Shown: positions 28,001-40,215 of the stretch, in pieces | Position numbering within the stretch: position 1 is the stretch's first letter | How the letters are laid out: each line of letters begins with the position of its first letter | Source: Lojkania enalia | Taxonomy: Eukaryota > Ascomycota > Dothideomycetes > Pleosporales | DNA length: 64,000 bases | Direction: 5' to 3' | Assembly: GCA_010094045.1 (NCBI GenBank) | Contig: ML986578.1 | Span: 1,141,090-1,205,089 of the forward strand | Notes under the pieces: model-generated | Databases searched by the model: none | What the model was told of the DNA's origin: nothing | Seen by the model: the letters and a program-made list of their open reading frames with translations, nothing else | Position numbers and translations under genes: made by a program

Positions 28001-28763
28001 GAACTGCGGCGGGTTGTTGAAAGGTATTATCAAAGCGCACTGGTTGGTATTTTCTGCTAGAATCATATAGATATTACCGAGTAGCGAGATAGGGAGTCGA
28101 AACCGGTATATACGATTCTTCCCGTCGATGCGAATCGGAAACGTAATAGCGATCTCCTTGCGCTTTAGGTTAAGTTTGAACTCGACTCCATTATGTTCCT
28201 CAGCCGTCTGCATGACCATCATGGTCTTCTCAGCTACTGTCATTCCGAAGTCGATTGAGTTGGCCAACAAGGAATTAAACTGAAAGTACTTCTTCTCCGG
28301 AATCACAGGGCTGGGCATAGTATAAACCCTCAGCGGAAGTATCTGGACCCTACAACGGGCTGTACCGATCCTGATATTGCTGGACCCGTCGATTCCACTA
28401 GGTGGAGGCCTGGAGAGTCATGTTAGTGAGGTGAACAATAGAATATTCCACTTCAACGTACAGAAAGGTGATGAAAGCATCTGGATGCTGGATTTCAATC
28501 CTGAAGATGTTCCCGTGGCGGTATAGGGCATTGTAAACATCTTCGTGCCAGTGACGTGGCAGCAACCCCAAGACTTTGATTCGAAGCTCCTGTGATTGTG
28601 CCCAATTCTCGTCACTTCTGCGGATAAGGCCGCGGGTGCTGCTGCCGTATATATTGGACACGTTACCGTCGTACATGTTGGGCGTAGCTGGAGCGTTAGG
28701 CCCACGACGTAGTTGGGGGGCGCCCGCGGGCGAGCTAGCAAAGGGGTTGTGTCTCCCGGTCAT
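25028..28763 (-). CDS. RNA-dependent RNA polymerase (RNA silencing)
   Basis: Two exons (28462-28763, 25028-28409) encode about 1,227 residues. The intron 28410-28461 has a GTACGT donor and a CACTAACAT branch point. The catalytic signature of the eukaryotic cellular RdRP family, DLDGD, is at 26015-26029 (residues about 895-899) inside CSGGDLDGDDYLVLWD. The flanking blocks LPSTGDRDLANMCSGG and RNPSLHPGDLRV are also typical. These enzymes make double-stranded RNA that Dicer cuts into small RNAs (QDE-1/SAD-1/Rdp1 group). The N-terminal 100 residues contain an RRM-like segment (RIKVLGLLPRHWHEDVYNALYRHGNIFRIEI). Which subgroup, and whether it serves quelling, meiotic silencing or heterochromatin, cannot be said from sequence alone. 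The gene appears intact. Confidence 0.93.
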
Positions 28764-29588
28764 CGTGTTGTTGGTTGCTCCTACCCAGCGAAAATTCAGG
28801 TAGGAGCAAAAGAGGTAAGAGTGAGGGCCAGGCGTTGGCGACGAACTTATAAACGTCTCAATGCCAACCTAGCCCTCAAGTGAAAGGCGGTGTGTGCGTT
28901 CTTTCACCTACCGGAGAGGACCGTGAGCAGTGGTGCTTCAATTTCGGAGGAGGGTAATACAAAATGACTTGTCGGAAGCCCGCGGTGCTTACCAGCAATT
29001 TTCAACTTCGGTTTGAAATTAGCGGTGATAAATGTCAAGCGAAGTGAAAGGAACATAGGTTCAAGATAATACCAAGCGTAGGATGGAGTCAAGAACGAGG
29101 ACTCAGCAATACGTTTGCCTAGCGGCAAAGCCGCGGAATATTAACGATTATTTAGGACTTTCGTTTATCTGGGAAAATAAGCGTCTAGTAAAGTAATGTA
29201 ACGGGGCAAAATATAGTAAAGATAATAAATCCAGGGGGCTTCAGGCCAGTCCTAAAGAGACTGTATGACAGATGTAGCGGGTGACCGACGCTAGAAAGCC
29301 TAATCAGACTGAGGACATCCTCGTGTTACTTAACCTTCCTGTTTGACTTCGACGCAAGCTATGGCTACATTGCAAGTTCCGCCGAGCAAACAAATCACTT
29401 GCAATAGGACATAGTATTCTAACCATTGAAGCTCTGCTTTTAAAATATTTTTTTTTTTTTTTTTTTCATTTTAAAAAAAAAAATGGTGCAGAGAGCTGTC
29501 ATACTTCCATGGTCTTATCATGTTCCTCTTCAGGCTCCCTCCTAGTCCCGAAGATAAAAGTTTGTGGGCATAAAAGACGTTCCCGTGC
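28764..29588. other. Intergenic, with a T-tract/A-tract inverted pair
   Basis: RdRP promoter region and 3' flank of the decayed coiled-coil gene. At about 29440-29483 a TTTTAAAAT stretch with 18 T is followed by ATTTTAAAA with 11 A, which could fold into a hairpin. No gene is supported. Confidence 0.5.
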
Positions 29589-32500
29589 CTAAGAAGGCTT
29601 GTTCCGGTACCTGAAAACTACCCCTTCTCTCACTAGTGTCATAATTTGGTTATATTCCTCGCTTTCGGACCTTGCAAAACCAACCGTCATGTGCTGCCAG
29701 TTTGGAGAGGCGATTCGCAAGGCCTGCAGTTTTGTTGGCGACAAATTCTTCATCACTAGTCGAGAAAACGGACTGCATTTTCCACGATTTAGCTTATGCA
29801 TTCCAGGAAGCTTGAAAGATGCTGGTGACTTAGCGTGTTTAGTCGTGGGCCTGCTTCTTGACGAGTCGCTTGAGTTGAATGATGCCATGGCAACACTGTC
29901 TACAGCCGCATTACTAATACTTTGAATACCCGTCGTACTCTTCTAAGCTGGATCTACACTTTCAGTGTAAAAGACAGTTTTGCGACGCGGCTGTTGTCGT
30001 GGCGGCGTTTGTAGAGCCCTTGTGCCATACCTGATTGGGTAGTAAAAGATGGCGGGAAAGATTCCGTGAGCGGAAGCTATGATTTCGAAGGGAGTAAGGA
30101 TGGTGTTCTTCCAGGATCTGGGCTTATTCGACTTTGCGTCCTTAACCACACTTGAGTCGGAAATTTGGCTGGTCTTGACTCTGACATTAAGTTCTTTTTG
30201 AACACGCTCGCAAGTATCAATCGACTGCTCGTGGGTATTTGTAACCAACCGTGGCTCTTCATTCAACTGATTATACTCAGCAGTCTGAGCATATAAGTGG
30301 GATTATGTTTTGTTCAGAAAAGTAGGATCGGACCTTGGCTACAGCGTTTTCCATGCTGTTCTTATATTTTGTTTCTAGATCGCGCAAAGTCTGTTCTGAA
30401 GACATGATCATACCTTGATGACGACCTTGTAGCTCATTCAAGGTGCTGATAATGTCTCGGAGTTCTATCTCGGCGTCGCTAAGTTAAGTCTTCGAGCGTC
30501 CCTGATTGGCCCCTGAGCCGAGTAATTTTTCCCGCTTAATCTTCATTCCGAAGTGCTGTCTGTAAATCAAATTCGATTTGCTTGTATTTAGTGGAGAGGA
30601 TCTGAGAGTTTTGGCCCAATACTGCCTTGTCAACTTCTGTTTTCCGTATCTCTGCATTAAACTTTTCAACTTCCTGGCTTAAGCCTCCAATTTCTTGGGT
30701 AGTTGAATCTCTAACTTTGTTCTCTTCTCGTCGTAGAGGCTCTTCGACATTCTCACATCGAGTCTCAAGATCATGGCAAATTTGAACACAGATCGTACAA
30801 GTTGATCGCGTTGATAAGTGCTCTACACGTCGAGCTCCAAGCTGAGTCGGTCTCTCCAATCGTGCCGGCTCCAGCCGGTAGATGGTGTGCATTCTTGTTC
30901 GAAAAGCGGAATGCGTGCGGCACACTGAGGAAAGCTCCGGCAAGGGAAAGCGTTGGAGGGGTATGCGAGCTGTTTTTGCTTGCTGACCACAGCAATTGAT
31001 AGTGCCTGTTGTAGACTTGGTTTGGCTGGGGATGCCCTAAGACCCGTTGTCAGAAGCATCGATACGGTTTCTGAAAATAATATCCGTCGGTCTAGCGATA
31101 CTAATACGTCACATAGCTTGCAAAGTCGCACTTCTAGTGTAATAGAAAGGAACGCCTGAAGATGCTTCGGAAGCTCATTGGAGGATACGACTAGGAAAAT
31201 TTAACGTCGTAGATGATCGTATTCTGGAATGATATGACTGATTTCTTCCACCGGGGCCGAAGTATTGAATAATTCTTGAGATGATTGGACTGCTGAAGAG
31301 CAAGTCAAGATTTGCAGTAATAAATCTTGGACAGAGGGCTCGCGCAAATGGTGTTGATCAGCGTCAGCACGGTTTTCAAGCTCAAAGATAGGGTAAGAGG
31401 TCTACAGCAAAAAATAGTGAGGAGACGGACAGCGCCTCTTTAATAGAGTTTCTATCTATCTCCAGACTTGCCACTTGGAGTAGAGAAGTCTCATTCTGCA
31501 TGACAAGGTCCATGGTCAAACTATTGCCACCGGCTATCAACGCATATAAAAAGAGGGCCTAAAATCACTGCGAATATTTGTTGGGGGTTTCAGACAAAGT
31601 TACATACCTCGAGTCGAACACTTAGGTGGATATCACTTTGTAACAGCTTTGCCAGAAGCTTGGGGAATATACTCTTTGCATGCGGACTGTTATACCTGGA
31701 TTCCGGTCAACTTTGTCTTGTCTCGCGCTCTATTACCTACATGATTCTAATTGCAGTTCTGATGACCTCGATTGCATGACTATCAGAAATGCCTATATCG
31801 CCCGTTGTTACCCAGACGACACTAAGATACGCGAGGCAGATTTATATTTGTGATTCAAGCTCCCGAAAAGCTTGCGCCCCGCAGAAGTCTTCCATCGTTT
31901 CTCTGAGGGGAGATTAGATGCGTGAGTCTCAGCCGGGTAGAGGACTGCAAATTTGCCAAACATTCCCTGGATGTTCTGCTAAAATCACTGTCCCGAAACA
32001 ATACAATAGGAGGATAGAATCCTATCCAGATGACTTTGAGGATAGAATGTCACCTGCTGATTTAGGAGCGCTGTTACCAAATGCTCCATAAGTCGAGTTT
32101 GCATCCGAGAAACGAACAAAGCTTGTCGTCGAATTTCCGGCAATTCTCGCTGGCGAAAAGGCTAAGGAGTCTCTCGCATGCCCCGCTTAGCATGTGGGAG
32201 ACGGACCTGAGATTATTTACTTCTAGAGTCTTCGTAGCTTTGTCGAATATCTTTAGGAAAAGATATTTGCACACTACCCGGGAGCGGTACGGCCTCGAGG
32301 AGCGGCCATGAAAAAAGAAGCGCGCATAATTCGCCGTTCTGTAACAAAAATGAGTGTCTAAACAGGTCTAAACAGCGAGATTTGCATTGAGTAAAGTGGA
32401 AGCAGCTCCAGTTCCACAACGGAAACGGCGTTTTGTGCTGGATTTCCGCCCAAGTTTGATTGTGGCTCACCTGCTCGAAATCTGGCTGTGAAATGTTGGC

Positions 32501-32790
32501 CCTTGTGAGCAGAATATTTAGGATACTAGGATGCTGCAGCAGAATGCTGTCTCTAAATTCCGCCGAGTGAGCTGTCCTCGCATTATTAGCTCCATAAAGG
32601 GTCCTATCAGGCCGGTCTTGGGAAGTGGAAGCGATTACTCACAGTCCCACAGAGGCAGTGCTGCAGAGATTATCGAAGCTAGTCGGTCAATTGCGTACCG
32701 CCGATCATGCACCTCTGGACGACTAGGCTGTCGGCTTGTGCGAGGAGAGCAGCCAATTTCTCGAATGACACACGTTCATGTCAGCACAAT
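29589..32790 (-). pseudogene. Decayed multi-exon gene for a large coiled-coil protein
   Basis: The minus strand reads as a long conserved-looking protein in pieces: helical-repeat-like exons (AEFRDSILLQHPSILNILL; KATKTLEVNNLRSVSHML; YLSVVWVTTGDIGISDSHAI; HAKSIFPKLLAKLLQSDIHL), then a coiled coil (CHDLETRCENVEEPLRREE; RDIISTLNELQGRHQ) and a basic tail. Plausible GT-AG introns separate them (about 31340, 31600, 31700 and 30290). The frame is broken by in-frame stops at 32679-32681 (TAG), 32670-32672 (TAA), 31929-31931 (TGA), 31201-31203 (TAA), 30823-30825 (TAG) and 29943-29945 (TAG), and by frame changes near 32255, 31830 and 30787. Several stops fit CAG or CAA changed to TAG or TAA. I do not recognise a named function. 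The 5' limit is uncertain; nothing upstream of 32790 reads clearly. Some breaks could be unrecognised introns, but not all. Confidence 0.72.
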
Positions 32791-34754
32791 GGCCTGCATA
32801 CAGGTTGGGTCATGTGCTTCGGTCGTGCAACCCGGCCGGCGGAGAAGCATCGAAGCCGGAGCAAATGTGCAAAATGCGGAGGTGTGTAAAGGTGTAACCC
32901 AGGATCACCCACTACTAGACTCGCTGGGTACGGGCAATTGACGATTCTGGCGAGGTCCTGGACTAGAGCGCGGTCGACACGAGCCATGGTGAGTGCAGCG
33001 CGATTGGTACGGGCTGTAGGCGTGTACTCGGAGATGGCCTGGCAAGGTGCGACGCCGGGGGTCATGGAGACGTGTTGGCCCTGACAACGGCTTGCCTGTG
33101 CTCTTGCTCCTGTGTGTACCTAACTTGCTGCTTTGGGCGCTGTGCCATGGTTCCACGACCTTGTCGACTTCACCCACCATCCATGGTCTATCCCATGTCG
33201 TACAAGCAGCTAATACTCACTACTACCGCGTCGCGCTCAGATGCTGACGCTGGCACATTTGCTGCCTGCACGTGTTGACGTCAGGCGAGCCGCAACGCCC
33301 GCCATCTCTCATTATCCCCCATCCCTCATCTATCATCCATCATCCGCACCGTCGCCGGTCAGGCCATGGCGTGCGTGCGCAAGTCCCTCACTGCTCAGTC
33401 CAGTCCGGTACATACAGTAGTGCAGGACTGTAGCCTCGTCCAATGGGCATCGTGGCGGACTCAGCTTATTTGCTTTTCGAACAGCACGGCGGTCAACTCC
33501 TGCTCGGTTTCGTTGCCACGCCATGTATGTATAGTACACTATGTACAGTACCTGCTCCCGTCGCTGCGGCATTTTCTTCACCGCGTCGAGGCCCAAGGCA
33601 CGGAGGATTTCCACGCTGCCTAGTCTGTCTAGAACCCCCAGGAACTTTGATAGACGCAGGCCGTCGTCGTGGCGCAATCGGGAGCAGCGGCCGAGAGTGG
33701 GATGTCTCCTTTTGAGCTCTAAAGGCTAGTCTGAGAGGTGCCCCCCCACTCGCACACGATCGAGCGTCCAGTACTTAGTCTGCACGGACATGGCTGGCTG
33801 TGCGGAGGGAGAAATGGTAGGGTAATCTGTATCACTGGCGTTCCCCTTCCCCCAGTTGCTCACCGCTTGTGCTCTCCTCTCGGTCTCCCGCGAATCGAGA
33901 CAAGAGGAGGCGGCGGCGGCGGCGGCGGCGGCAGGATGCCGTTTGTTCGCTGCCAGGCATTGCGAGCCGCAACGCCATGGTCAACGGCCCTCAGGGCTTC
34001 GTCCCTAGCCGGTCCTGGCACACAAAAACGAATTCCCGTGGCAGAGAGGCACACGCCGCAAAACAGGTACAGTCCCAATCCCACAGCGGCGGTGCTCGTC
34101 TGCGAGGATTTGGGTCCTGCCATACGCCTCTGCTCCCCCCGTCCCTCGCTGTCACGCGACACACATTATCGGGATGGGGAACGACATCCTCACCTCCCGC
34201 TACGACGCCGAACGTCCGCGATGGTGGCCATGTCCCGACGGTCCACGGAGCGTGTGCAATACTGGGTCACGACCATGGCTTTCCCCGCAATTGCTTTTGC
34301 TTCTTCAGCCACCCCTGTAGCTGATCATGCAGCCCTTTTCCTTGCAATTTGTTGCGTGAGCCGTAAAAATTTCGCACACGAAATGCCATCAAGTCAGCTC
34401 GCTGCTCGCTCACTGGCCCGCTCGTGCTGCTAGGACGGGCAATTGGGAGCTTTATTGAGGCCCTGCCGGTGCGTTGGCTTGCCCTTTGCAAGCGACGCCC
34501 TCGCTCGAGGCGCGCCAACTGCGTTTAGACACAAATAGCTTTCCGCTCCCCACTCCCTCTGTGCTATCTAAATACCTATACTACAAAATGAGTAGCGGGG
34601 CCTTCGCTGGTGCATTTCCTTCTCCTTCTATTTCTCCAGACCGACCTACGCGGCGGAACTGATGGACCTCGCTGAACGTTGGGGCTGTTGTTTGTCATTT
34701 ACTTTCACAAAAGCGGGCGACGACGCCTTTCCCACCTAGCCTCAAGTCCTGGTC
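32791..34754. other. GC-rich intergenic region upstream of D-lactate dehydrogenase
   Basis: About 2 kb without a supportable gene. Several overlapping frames are open (for example 33738-34433 plus and 33860-34162 minus) because of high GC. A (CGG)n tract lies at about 33910-33932. The right part is the promoter of the D-lactate dehydrogenase gene. Confidence 0.5.
33909..33932. repeat. (CGG)n trinucleotide tract
   Basis: Seven to eight consecutive CGG triplets in the GC-rich intergenic region. No coding role is supported. Confidence 0.85.
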
Positions 34755-36936
34755 ATGTTCCGTCTTCCAGTAGCGCGTCTGAGGCAGTTGGCTTCGCCAT
34801 TGCTGAGGCGGGGTGTTCTGCGGACGCAGACGCACGCAGCCGAGCAGACAATCAAACCCACGAATGGAGGGAAGCCGTTCTGGACTTCGGGCCGAGTTCT
34901 TCTGTTCACGGGCCTGAGTGGCTCTGCAACCTATCTCTACGGCGTCAACGATTCGAATTCACCATTTCAATTTCCTTGGCACAAGTCTACGAAACCTCAC
35001 TATGCCTCCAAGTCTGACATGGAAAAGGCACGCTGAAATCCGCACTTGGTCTATTCAGTTTTCGGCCCATTAATCATCAAAACAGGCCATTGACGAGTTG
35101 AGATACGTGCTCGGAAGTGACGCCATTAGCACGGACGATGAAGACCTCCTTATGCACGGCTATTCGGAGTGGTCATCAATTAATATCGACCAACTGCCCG
35201 TCGCTGTAGCGTATCCTAAGTCGACCGAAGAGGTTTCTCAAATTGCGAAAGTATGCCACAAATACAAAGTGCCCATGAGTAAGGAACTACTTCCGTGTTG
35301 GTAGAATATCTTAATGTGTTGACGGCTTTCGCAGTACCATACTCTGGGGGATCAAGTCTCGAAGCGAACTTCTCCGCTCCTTATGGAGGTATGAGCATTG
35401 ACTTCTCTTTCATGGATCAGATCCTATCCCTGCACGCAGACGAGTAAGCGAGAACCATACTCTTGGATTTCTCTACAACGAGGCTGACATGTCACTGCTA
35501 GTATGGATGTAATTGTCCAGCCTTCTGTCCCATGGATGAGCCTCAATGAGCAAATAAAAGACTCTGGCCTCTTCTTTCCCGTCGATCCGGGCCCATCAGT
35601 GAGTTATTCGGCAAGGCTACTCGGGGCTCTAAGCCGCTTCCGCGCTCACGTGTTGACAATTGATAGGCTAGAATCGGAGGTATGGTTGGGACAAGCTGTA
35701 GGCAAGTTCAATACCAAGATTCTGCGCGAATAGCAAGCTGACCCTGGCAAGTGGGACCAATGCAGTGAGATATGGCACGATGAAGGATTGGGTCGTCAAC
35801 CTCACTGTTGTCCTTGCGGACGGGACTATTATCAAAACTCGTCGCCGTCCGAGGTACGCTAAGCCTCATGTGAAACCTGTCCTTGTCCTGTGATGTCTCC
35901 TGACGTTGCGTAGAAAATCATCTGCGGGATACAATCTGACGAATCTCTTCATTGGTTCGGAGGGGACTCTAGGCTTGGTGACAGAGATCACATTAAAGCT
36001 CACAGTCATACCGCAAGAGACCAGTGTAGCTGTGGTGACTTTTCCCACTATTCGCGATGCTGCTGCAGCCGCGGCAAAGGTGATGCGCGCAGGGATCCCT
36101 GTCGCGGCTATGGAGATCATGGACGAAGTCCAGATGGCTGTCATTAATAAGGCCGGTTCCACGGCTAAGAAATGGAAAGAAGTGCCAACCATGTTTTTTA
36201 AGTGAGTACCGACAGTTTGATGATTGTACGCCAATAAGAGATTCCTGAGCTAATAGCCGATCTTAGATTTTCGGGAACCAAAGCAGGGGTGAGCACTGTG
36301 GAGCGTGGGACTTCCTAGAACGGAACTGACTGCAGGACAGGTCCAGGAAAACGTCAAACTAGTCAAGTCTATCGCAAGAGCTCATAAAAGCGGCGATTTC
36401 GAGTTCGCTATCGATGCCGACGAGCAGAAAACCCTGTGGTCGGCAAGGAAGGAATCTTTGTGGAGCATGCTCGCGCTTCGCAAGGAAGGTCACGAGGTCT
36501 GGTCCACAGACGTTGCGGTGCCGCTTTCCAGGCTGCCGGACATCATAGGTGAGATGATATCCTCGTAGACTTCGGAGACCTTGGAAGCTGTACTGAGAAT
36601 AGAACAGAGGTATCCAAGAAGGAAATGGATGATCTTGGACTTTTCGCAAGCATCTTAGGTCATATTGGTGACGGCAATTTCCACGAGAGTATCATGTACA
36701 ACAGCAAAGACCCAAAGGAACGAGCTGCCGTCGAAAAATGCATCAAAGATATGGTTGACCGAGCATTGGAAATGGAGGGGACATGCACTGGCGAACATGG
36801 CGTTGGACTAGGCAAAAAAGACTCGCTCATGAAGGAGCTGGGCGTCGACACCATCAACGTGATGAAAAATATCAAGGGAGCGCTTGACCCTTACTGGTTG
36901 ATGAACCCGGGAAAAATTATGGACTTGCCGGCTTAG
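34755..36936 (+). CDS. DLD1: D-lactate dehydrogenase (cytochrome), mitochondrial
   Basis: A FAD enzyme that oxidises D-lactate to pyruvate and passes electrons to cytochrome c. Ten exons (34755-35027, 35086-35278, 35335-35443, 35502-35598, 35667-35701, 35752-35853, 35914-36201, 36267-36288, 36341-36548, 36608-36936) give 551 residues with phases closing exactly. The N-terminus ([21 protein letters not shown]) is an Arg/Leu-rich mitochondrial presequence, followed by a short hydrophobic segment. The FAD-binding PCMH domain has [46 protein letters not shown] and [13 protein letters not shown]. The C-terminal FAD-oxidase domain has [19 protein letters not shown] and [12 protein letters not shown]. 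Two introns need GC donors: 35702-35751 (AG|GCAAGT, the optimal GC-AG form) and 35028-35085 (AAG|GCACGC, weaker). The others are GT-AG. The gene looks functional. Confidence 0.92.
35702..35751 (+). other. GC-AG intron in the D-lactate dehydrogenase gene
   Basis: The donor is GCAAGT after exon sequence ending TGTAG, and the acceptor is GGCAAG with a CTGAC branch point 9-13 bases upstream. Removing it restores the invariant [13 protein letters not shown]. No GT donor gives this frame. Confidence 0.85.
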
Positions 36937-37326
36937 GTATTAGCGTGAAGGGAGGCCATCTCTACTAGATCAGTTACTTTTTTTATTTATTTTTTTGCCT
37001 TTCAGTTTTTGCAGACATTAGCATTGGGAGGACTTCTGTCGGTTATCCTGCATCTCACTTGCGGGGATCGGAATAGACTAAGCACTGCAAGCCACAAAAT
37101 ACAAAATCTTCGGCTGCTGGTTATTTACCTATCTATGCCGATTATCGGCATGTGTCGAACCATAGGTAATAATGCTCGATTATATAATTAGCACTGGTGG
37201 TACCATTTAATGATGGGGCTAGTGTTAGGGGCAAAAAGTGCTTCGTTGTTCGAGTTCAAAACTCCCCGCCACAAACACCCCACCTCAGTCGTATTAGAAT
37301 TGAGGATTTCCTGAGTCAGAAGTTTC
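36937..37326. other. Intergenic (HOM2 promoter)
   Basis: About 390 bp between genes on the same strand, with a T-rich stretch at 36980-37000. Nothing else seen. Confidence 0.55.
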
Positions 37327-38618
37327 ATGTCGGCACCAACAACAATGGACACTAAACACTTTACGTCGCACAACAGGAATTTTCCAAAGAAGAAATGTGG
37401 TACGTAGTACTTGGCCTTCAACTAGGGCTCCATTAAGTCAAATCTCTCTAGGTGTCCTCGGCGCGACGGGGTCTGTAGGCCAGCGCTTTATCCTCCTGCT
37501 CGCGCTGCACCCGCATTTCGTCTTGCATGCTGTAGGAGCCTCAGAACGCTCGGTCGGAAAAAAATATAAGGATGCTGTCAAATGGAAACAATCACTACCC
37601 TTCACTGAGCGAATTGGCAACTTGGTAGTTAAGAAATGTGCCCCGGAAGAATTCATGGACTGCGACCTGGTTTTCTCTGGGCTGGATAGCGACGTAGCCG
37701 GCGATATTGGTATGCAAAATATTGTTCGCATTGGCTGCTACTACTGCTCACATTTTTTCTTTTTTTAGAAATGGCTTTTCTGAAAGCCAATCTGGCAGTC
37801 TTCTCGAATGCGAAGAACTACCGCCGCGACCCTCTCGTCCCGCTAGTCGTCCCAACCGTCAATCTACGACATATGGATGTAATCCCGCACCAGAGGAAAC
37901 ATCACGGACTGGAGAAGGGTTTCCTTGTCTGCAACTCAAATTGCGCTGTCATCGGCATCGTCATCCCCTTTGCTGCCCTGCAGTCCAAATTCGGACCTGT
38001 AGATCAAGTCTCCGTGGTTACAATGCAGGCTGTATCCGGAGCCGGATACCCAGGTGTAAGTAGTATGGATATCATCGATAATGTCATCCCCTTCATATCG
38101 GGCGAGGAAGATAAGCTCGAAACAGAAGCGCAGAAAATCCTCGGAAGCGTCAATGGCGAAGTTACAGGCTTTGTCGACCAGCCGATGAGGGTTTCGGCGG
38201 CTTGCAACCGGGTACCGGTTCTTGATGGACATACTGCTTGCGTATCGCTTCGTTTTCAGAGACGCCCGCCGCCTAGCGCTGAGCAGGTGAAGCAGGCAAT
38301 GAGGGAATACGTTTCTGAGGCGCAGGCTCTTGGATGCCCTTCGGCGCCCGAGAAAGCCATCGTTGTGATGGATGAGCCGAACCGGCCACAGCCTCGATTG
38401 GATCGTGAGACAGATAGAGGATACGCGGTAAGCGTTGGACGCATCAGAGAAGATGAAGCTGGAATATTCGATATAAAGTTCGTCGCGCTTAGCCATAACA
38501 GTATGTATGACTTTTTAGCATCCATATAATATAGTACTGATGTACTCTAGCGGTCATTGGAGCGGCCGGCTCCTCGATACTGAACGCGGAGGGGGCTGTG
38601 CTGAAAGGGTTCGTATAG
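37327..38618 (+). CDS. HOM2: Aspartate-semialdehyde dehydrogenase
   Basis: Converts aspartyl phosphate to aspartate semialdehyde in the threonine/methionine branch of amino-acid synthesis; cytosolic. Four exons (37327-37399, 37452-37709, 37769-38500, 38551-38618) give 376 residues. The nucleotide-binding loop is [13 protein letters not shown]. The catalytic cysteine is the second Cys of VCNSNCAV, residue 169 (codon 37942-37944). The dimerisation/substrate part shows [11 protein letters not shown] and the C-terminus ends [15 protein letters not shown]. Introns are 37400-37451, 37710-37768 and 38501-38550, all GT-AG. Length is normal for fungal enzymes of this family. No defect was seen. Confidence 0.95.
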
Positions 38619-39115
38619 TGAGTGATCTAGGTTATATTGAGATGGCAACAAAAGTGCTTTTAGCTAGTATGAGATACCATTAATCAAGACTTAAAGGAAA
38701 ATTTCTGAAGTTTTCCTGCCAGGTATCTACAGGAACTTCCTGTTACGAGATGCTGCAATAATATGCTCTTTTAAATGTTTTCCGATTCAAGGCGAGTGTT
38801 GTTGAAGATCATGTAGACTTCGCGTTCAGTGAATTAGCTCCTAGGGGATAAAATTCGGAAGAACAACTATGTTACTGATCTAGCGTATATCAAAGCAAAT
38901 GGTGAAGGCTATTAAATCTTATTTGATTGCTGTACTGCTCTCGGTACTACATGCCTTAGTGGGCTTTTACTTCTCTAACTATATTTGGTTTAGCGTTAAA
39001 TGATTTACTTACTAAGCCCACACTAAGAATTCGATCCAAAATTGAAATCCAACATCGGAAGAAGCCTACGATAACTTCCATTAACTAACACCATAGCTTC
39101 CTCAACACCTTCAAC
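38619..39115. other. Intergenic (RPS4 promoter)
   Basis: About 500 bp of AT-rich sequence. Just before the RPS4 start (39080-39100) is TTAACTAACACCATAG, which looks like a branch point plus acceptor, so a 5'-UTR intron is possible, as is common in ribosomal protein genes. Confidence 0.45.
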
Positions 39116-40215
39116 ATGGGTCGTGGGCCAAAAAAGCATCAGAAGCGCCTTTCGGCCCCCTCTCACTGGCTTCTTGACAAGCTTTCTGGTACGAATTGAT
39201 CCATCCAGCTGTCATTGGAATTGATTTGTATATAGCACAGGACTCCGAGGTTAACTTTTTTCCCTAGGTGCCTACGCTCCCAAAGCATCTCCCGGTCCCC
39301 ACAAGCTTCGCGATTCGCTACCCTTGGTCATTTTCCTTCGCAACCGTCTGAAGTATGCCCTTAACGGCCGCGAGACCAAGGCCATCCTCATGCAGCGTCT
39401 AGTCAAGGTCGATAATAAAGTCCGCACCGACGCTACCTTCCCTACCGGCTTCATGGATGTTATTTCTATCGAGAAGACTGGCGAGAACTTTCGCCTTGTC
39501 TACGATACCAAGGGTCGCTACACCGTCCACAGGATAACTGGTGAGGAGGCACAATACAAGTTAGGCAAGGTCAAACGTGTTCAACTTGGCCGCGGTGGGA
39601 TTCCCTACTGTGTTACGCACGATGCGCGAACGTAAGTTTGCCGCCTCTATCAGCCGTTGGGCACAGTTTGGGCAAGATGCTTGAGGGGAACCTTTTGCAT
39701 CGGGCATCAGACCAGCCTCTAGTAATGTCCTAGAATATACGTACTAAACGGAATGTAGCATCCGTTATCCTGACCCCGCTATCAAGGTGAACGACACCGT
39801 CAAGATCGATCTCACTACTGGCAAGATCACCGACTTCATTAAGTTCGATACTGGTGTTATTGCTATGGTCACTGGTGGTCGCAACATGGTGAGTTTAGAA
39901 TTTGTTCATAGCTCGAACTTGGTTCATAACCATGTCTCAGGGTCGTGTTGGTGTCATCACTCACCGTGAGCGTCATGACGGAGGTTTTAACATTGTCCAT
40001 GTTAAGGATGCTGTTGACAACGAGTTCTCCACCCGAGAGTCCAACGTCTTGTAAGTTGAACGCGAACAACATCTACCGGGGCCTTTGCTGACATCATTTA
40101 CAGTGTTATTGGCAGCGAGAAGCCCTGGATCAGCCTGCCGAAGGGTAAGGGCGTGAAGCTCACCATTGCTGAGGAGCGTGACCGCCGTCGGGCATATGCT
40201 TTAGCTGGTCACTAA
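39116..40215 (+). CDS. RPS4: 40S ribosomal protein S4 (eS4)
   Basis: Five exons (39116-39188, 39268-39631, 39759-39888, 39941-40050, 40104-40215) encode 262 residues, the normal length. Recognition: [20 protein letters not shown] at the N-terminus, the S4-like RNA-binding core ([18 protein letters not shown]), the KOW-type segment [17 protein letters not shown] split by an intron after Met, and the ending [18 protein letters not shown] component of the small ribosomal subunit. All four introns are GT-AG and phases are consistent. No anomaly. Confidence 0.97.

Noticed and set aside
33738..34433. 231-codon plus-strand ORF in the GC-rich region
   Set aside because: Includes a CGG repeat read as polyglycine and overlaps open frames on both strands; composition artefact.
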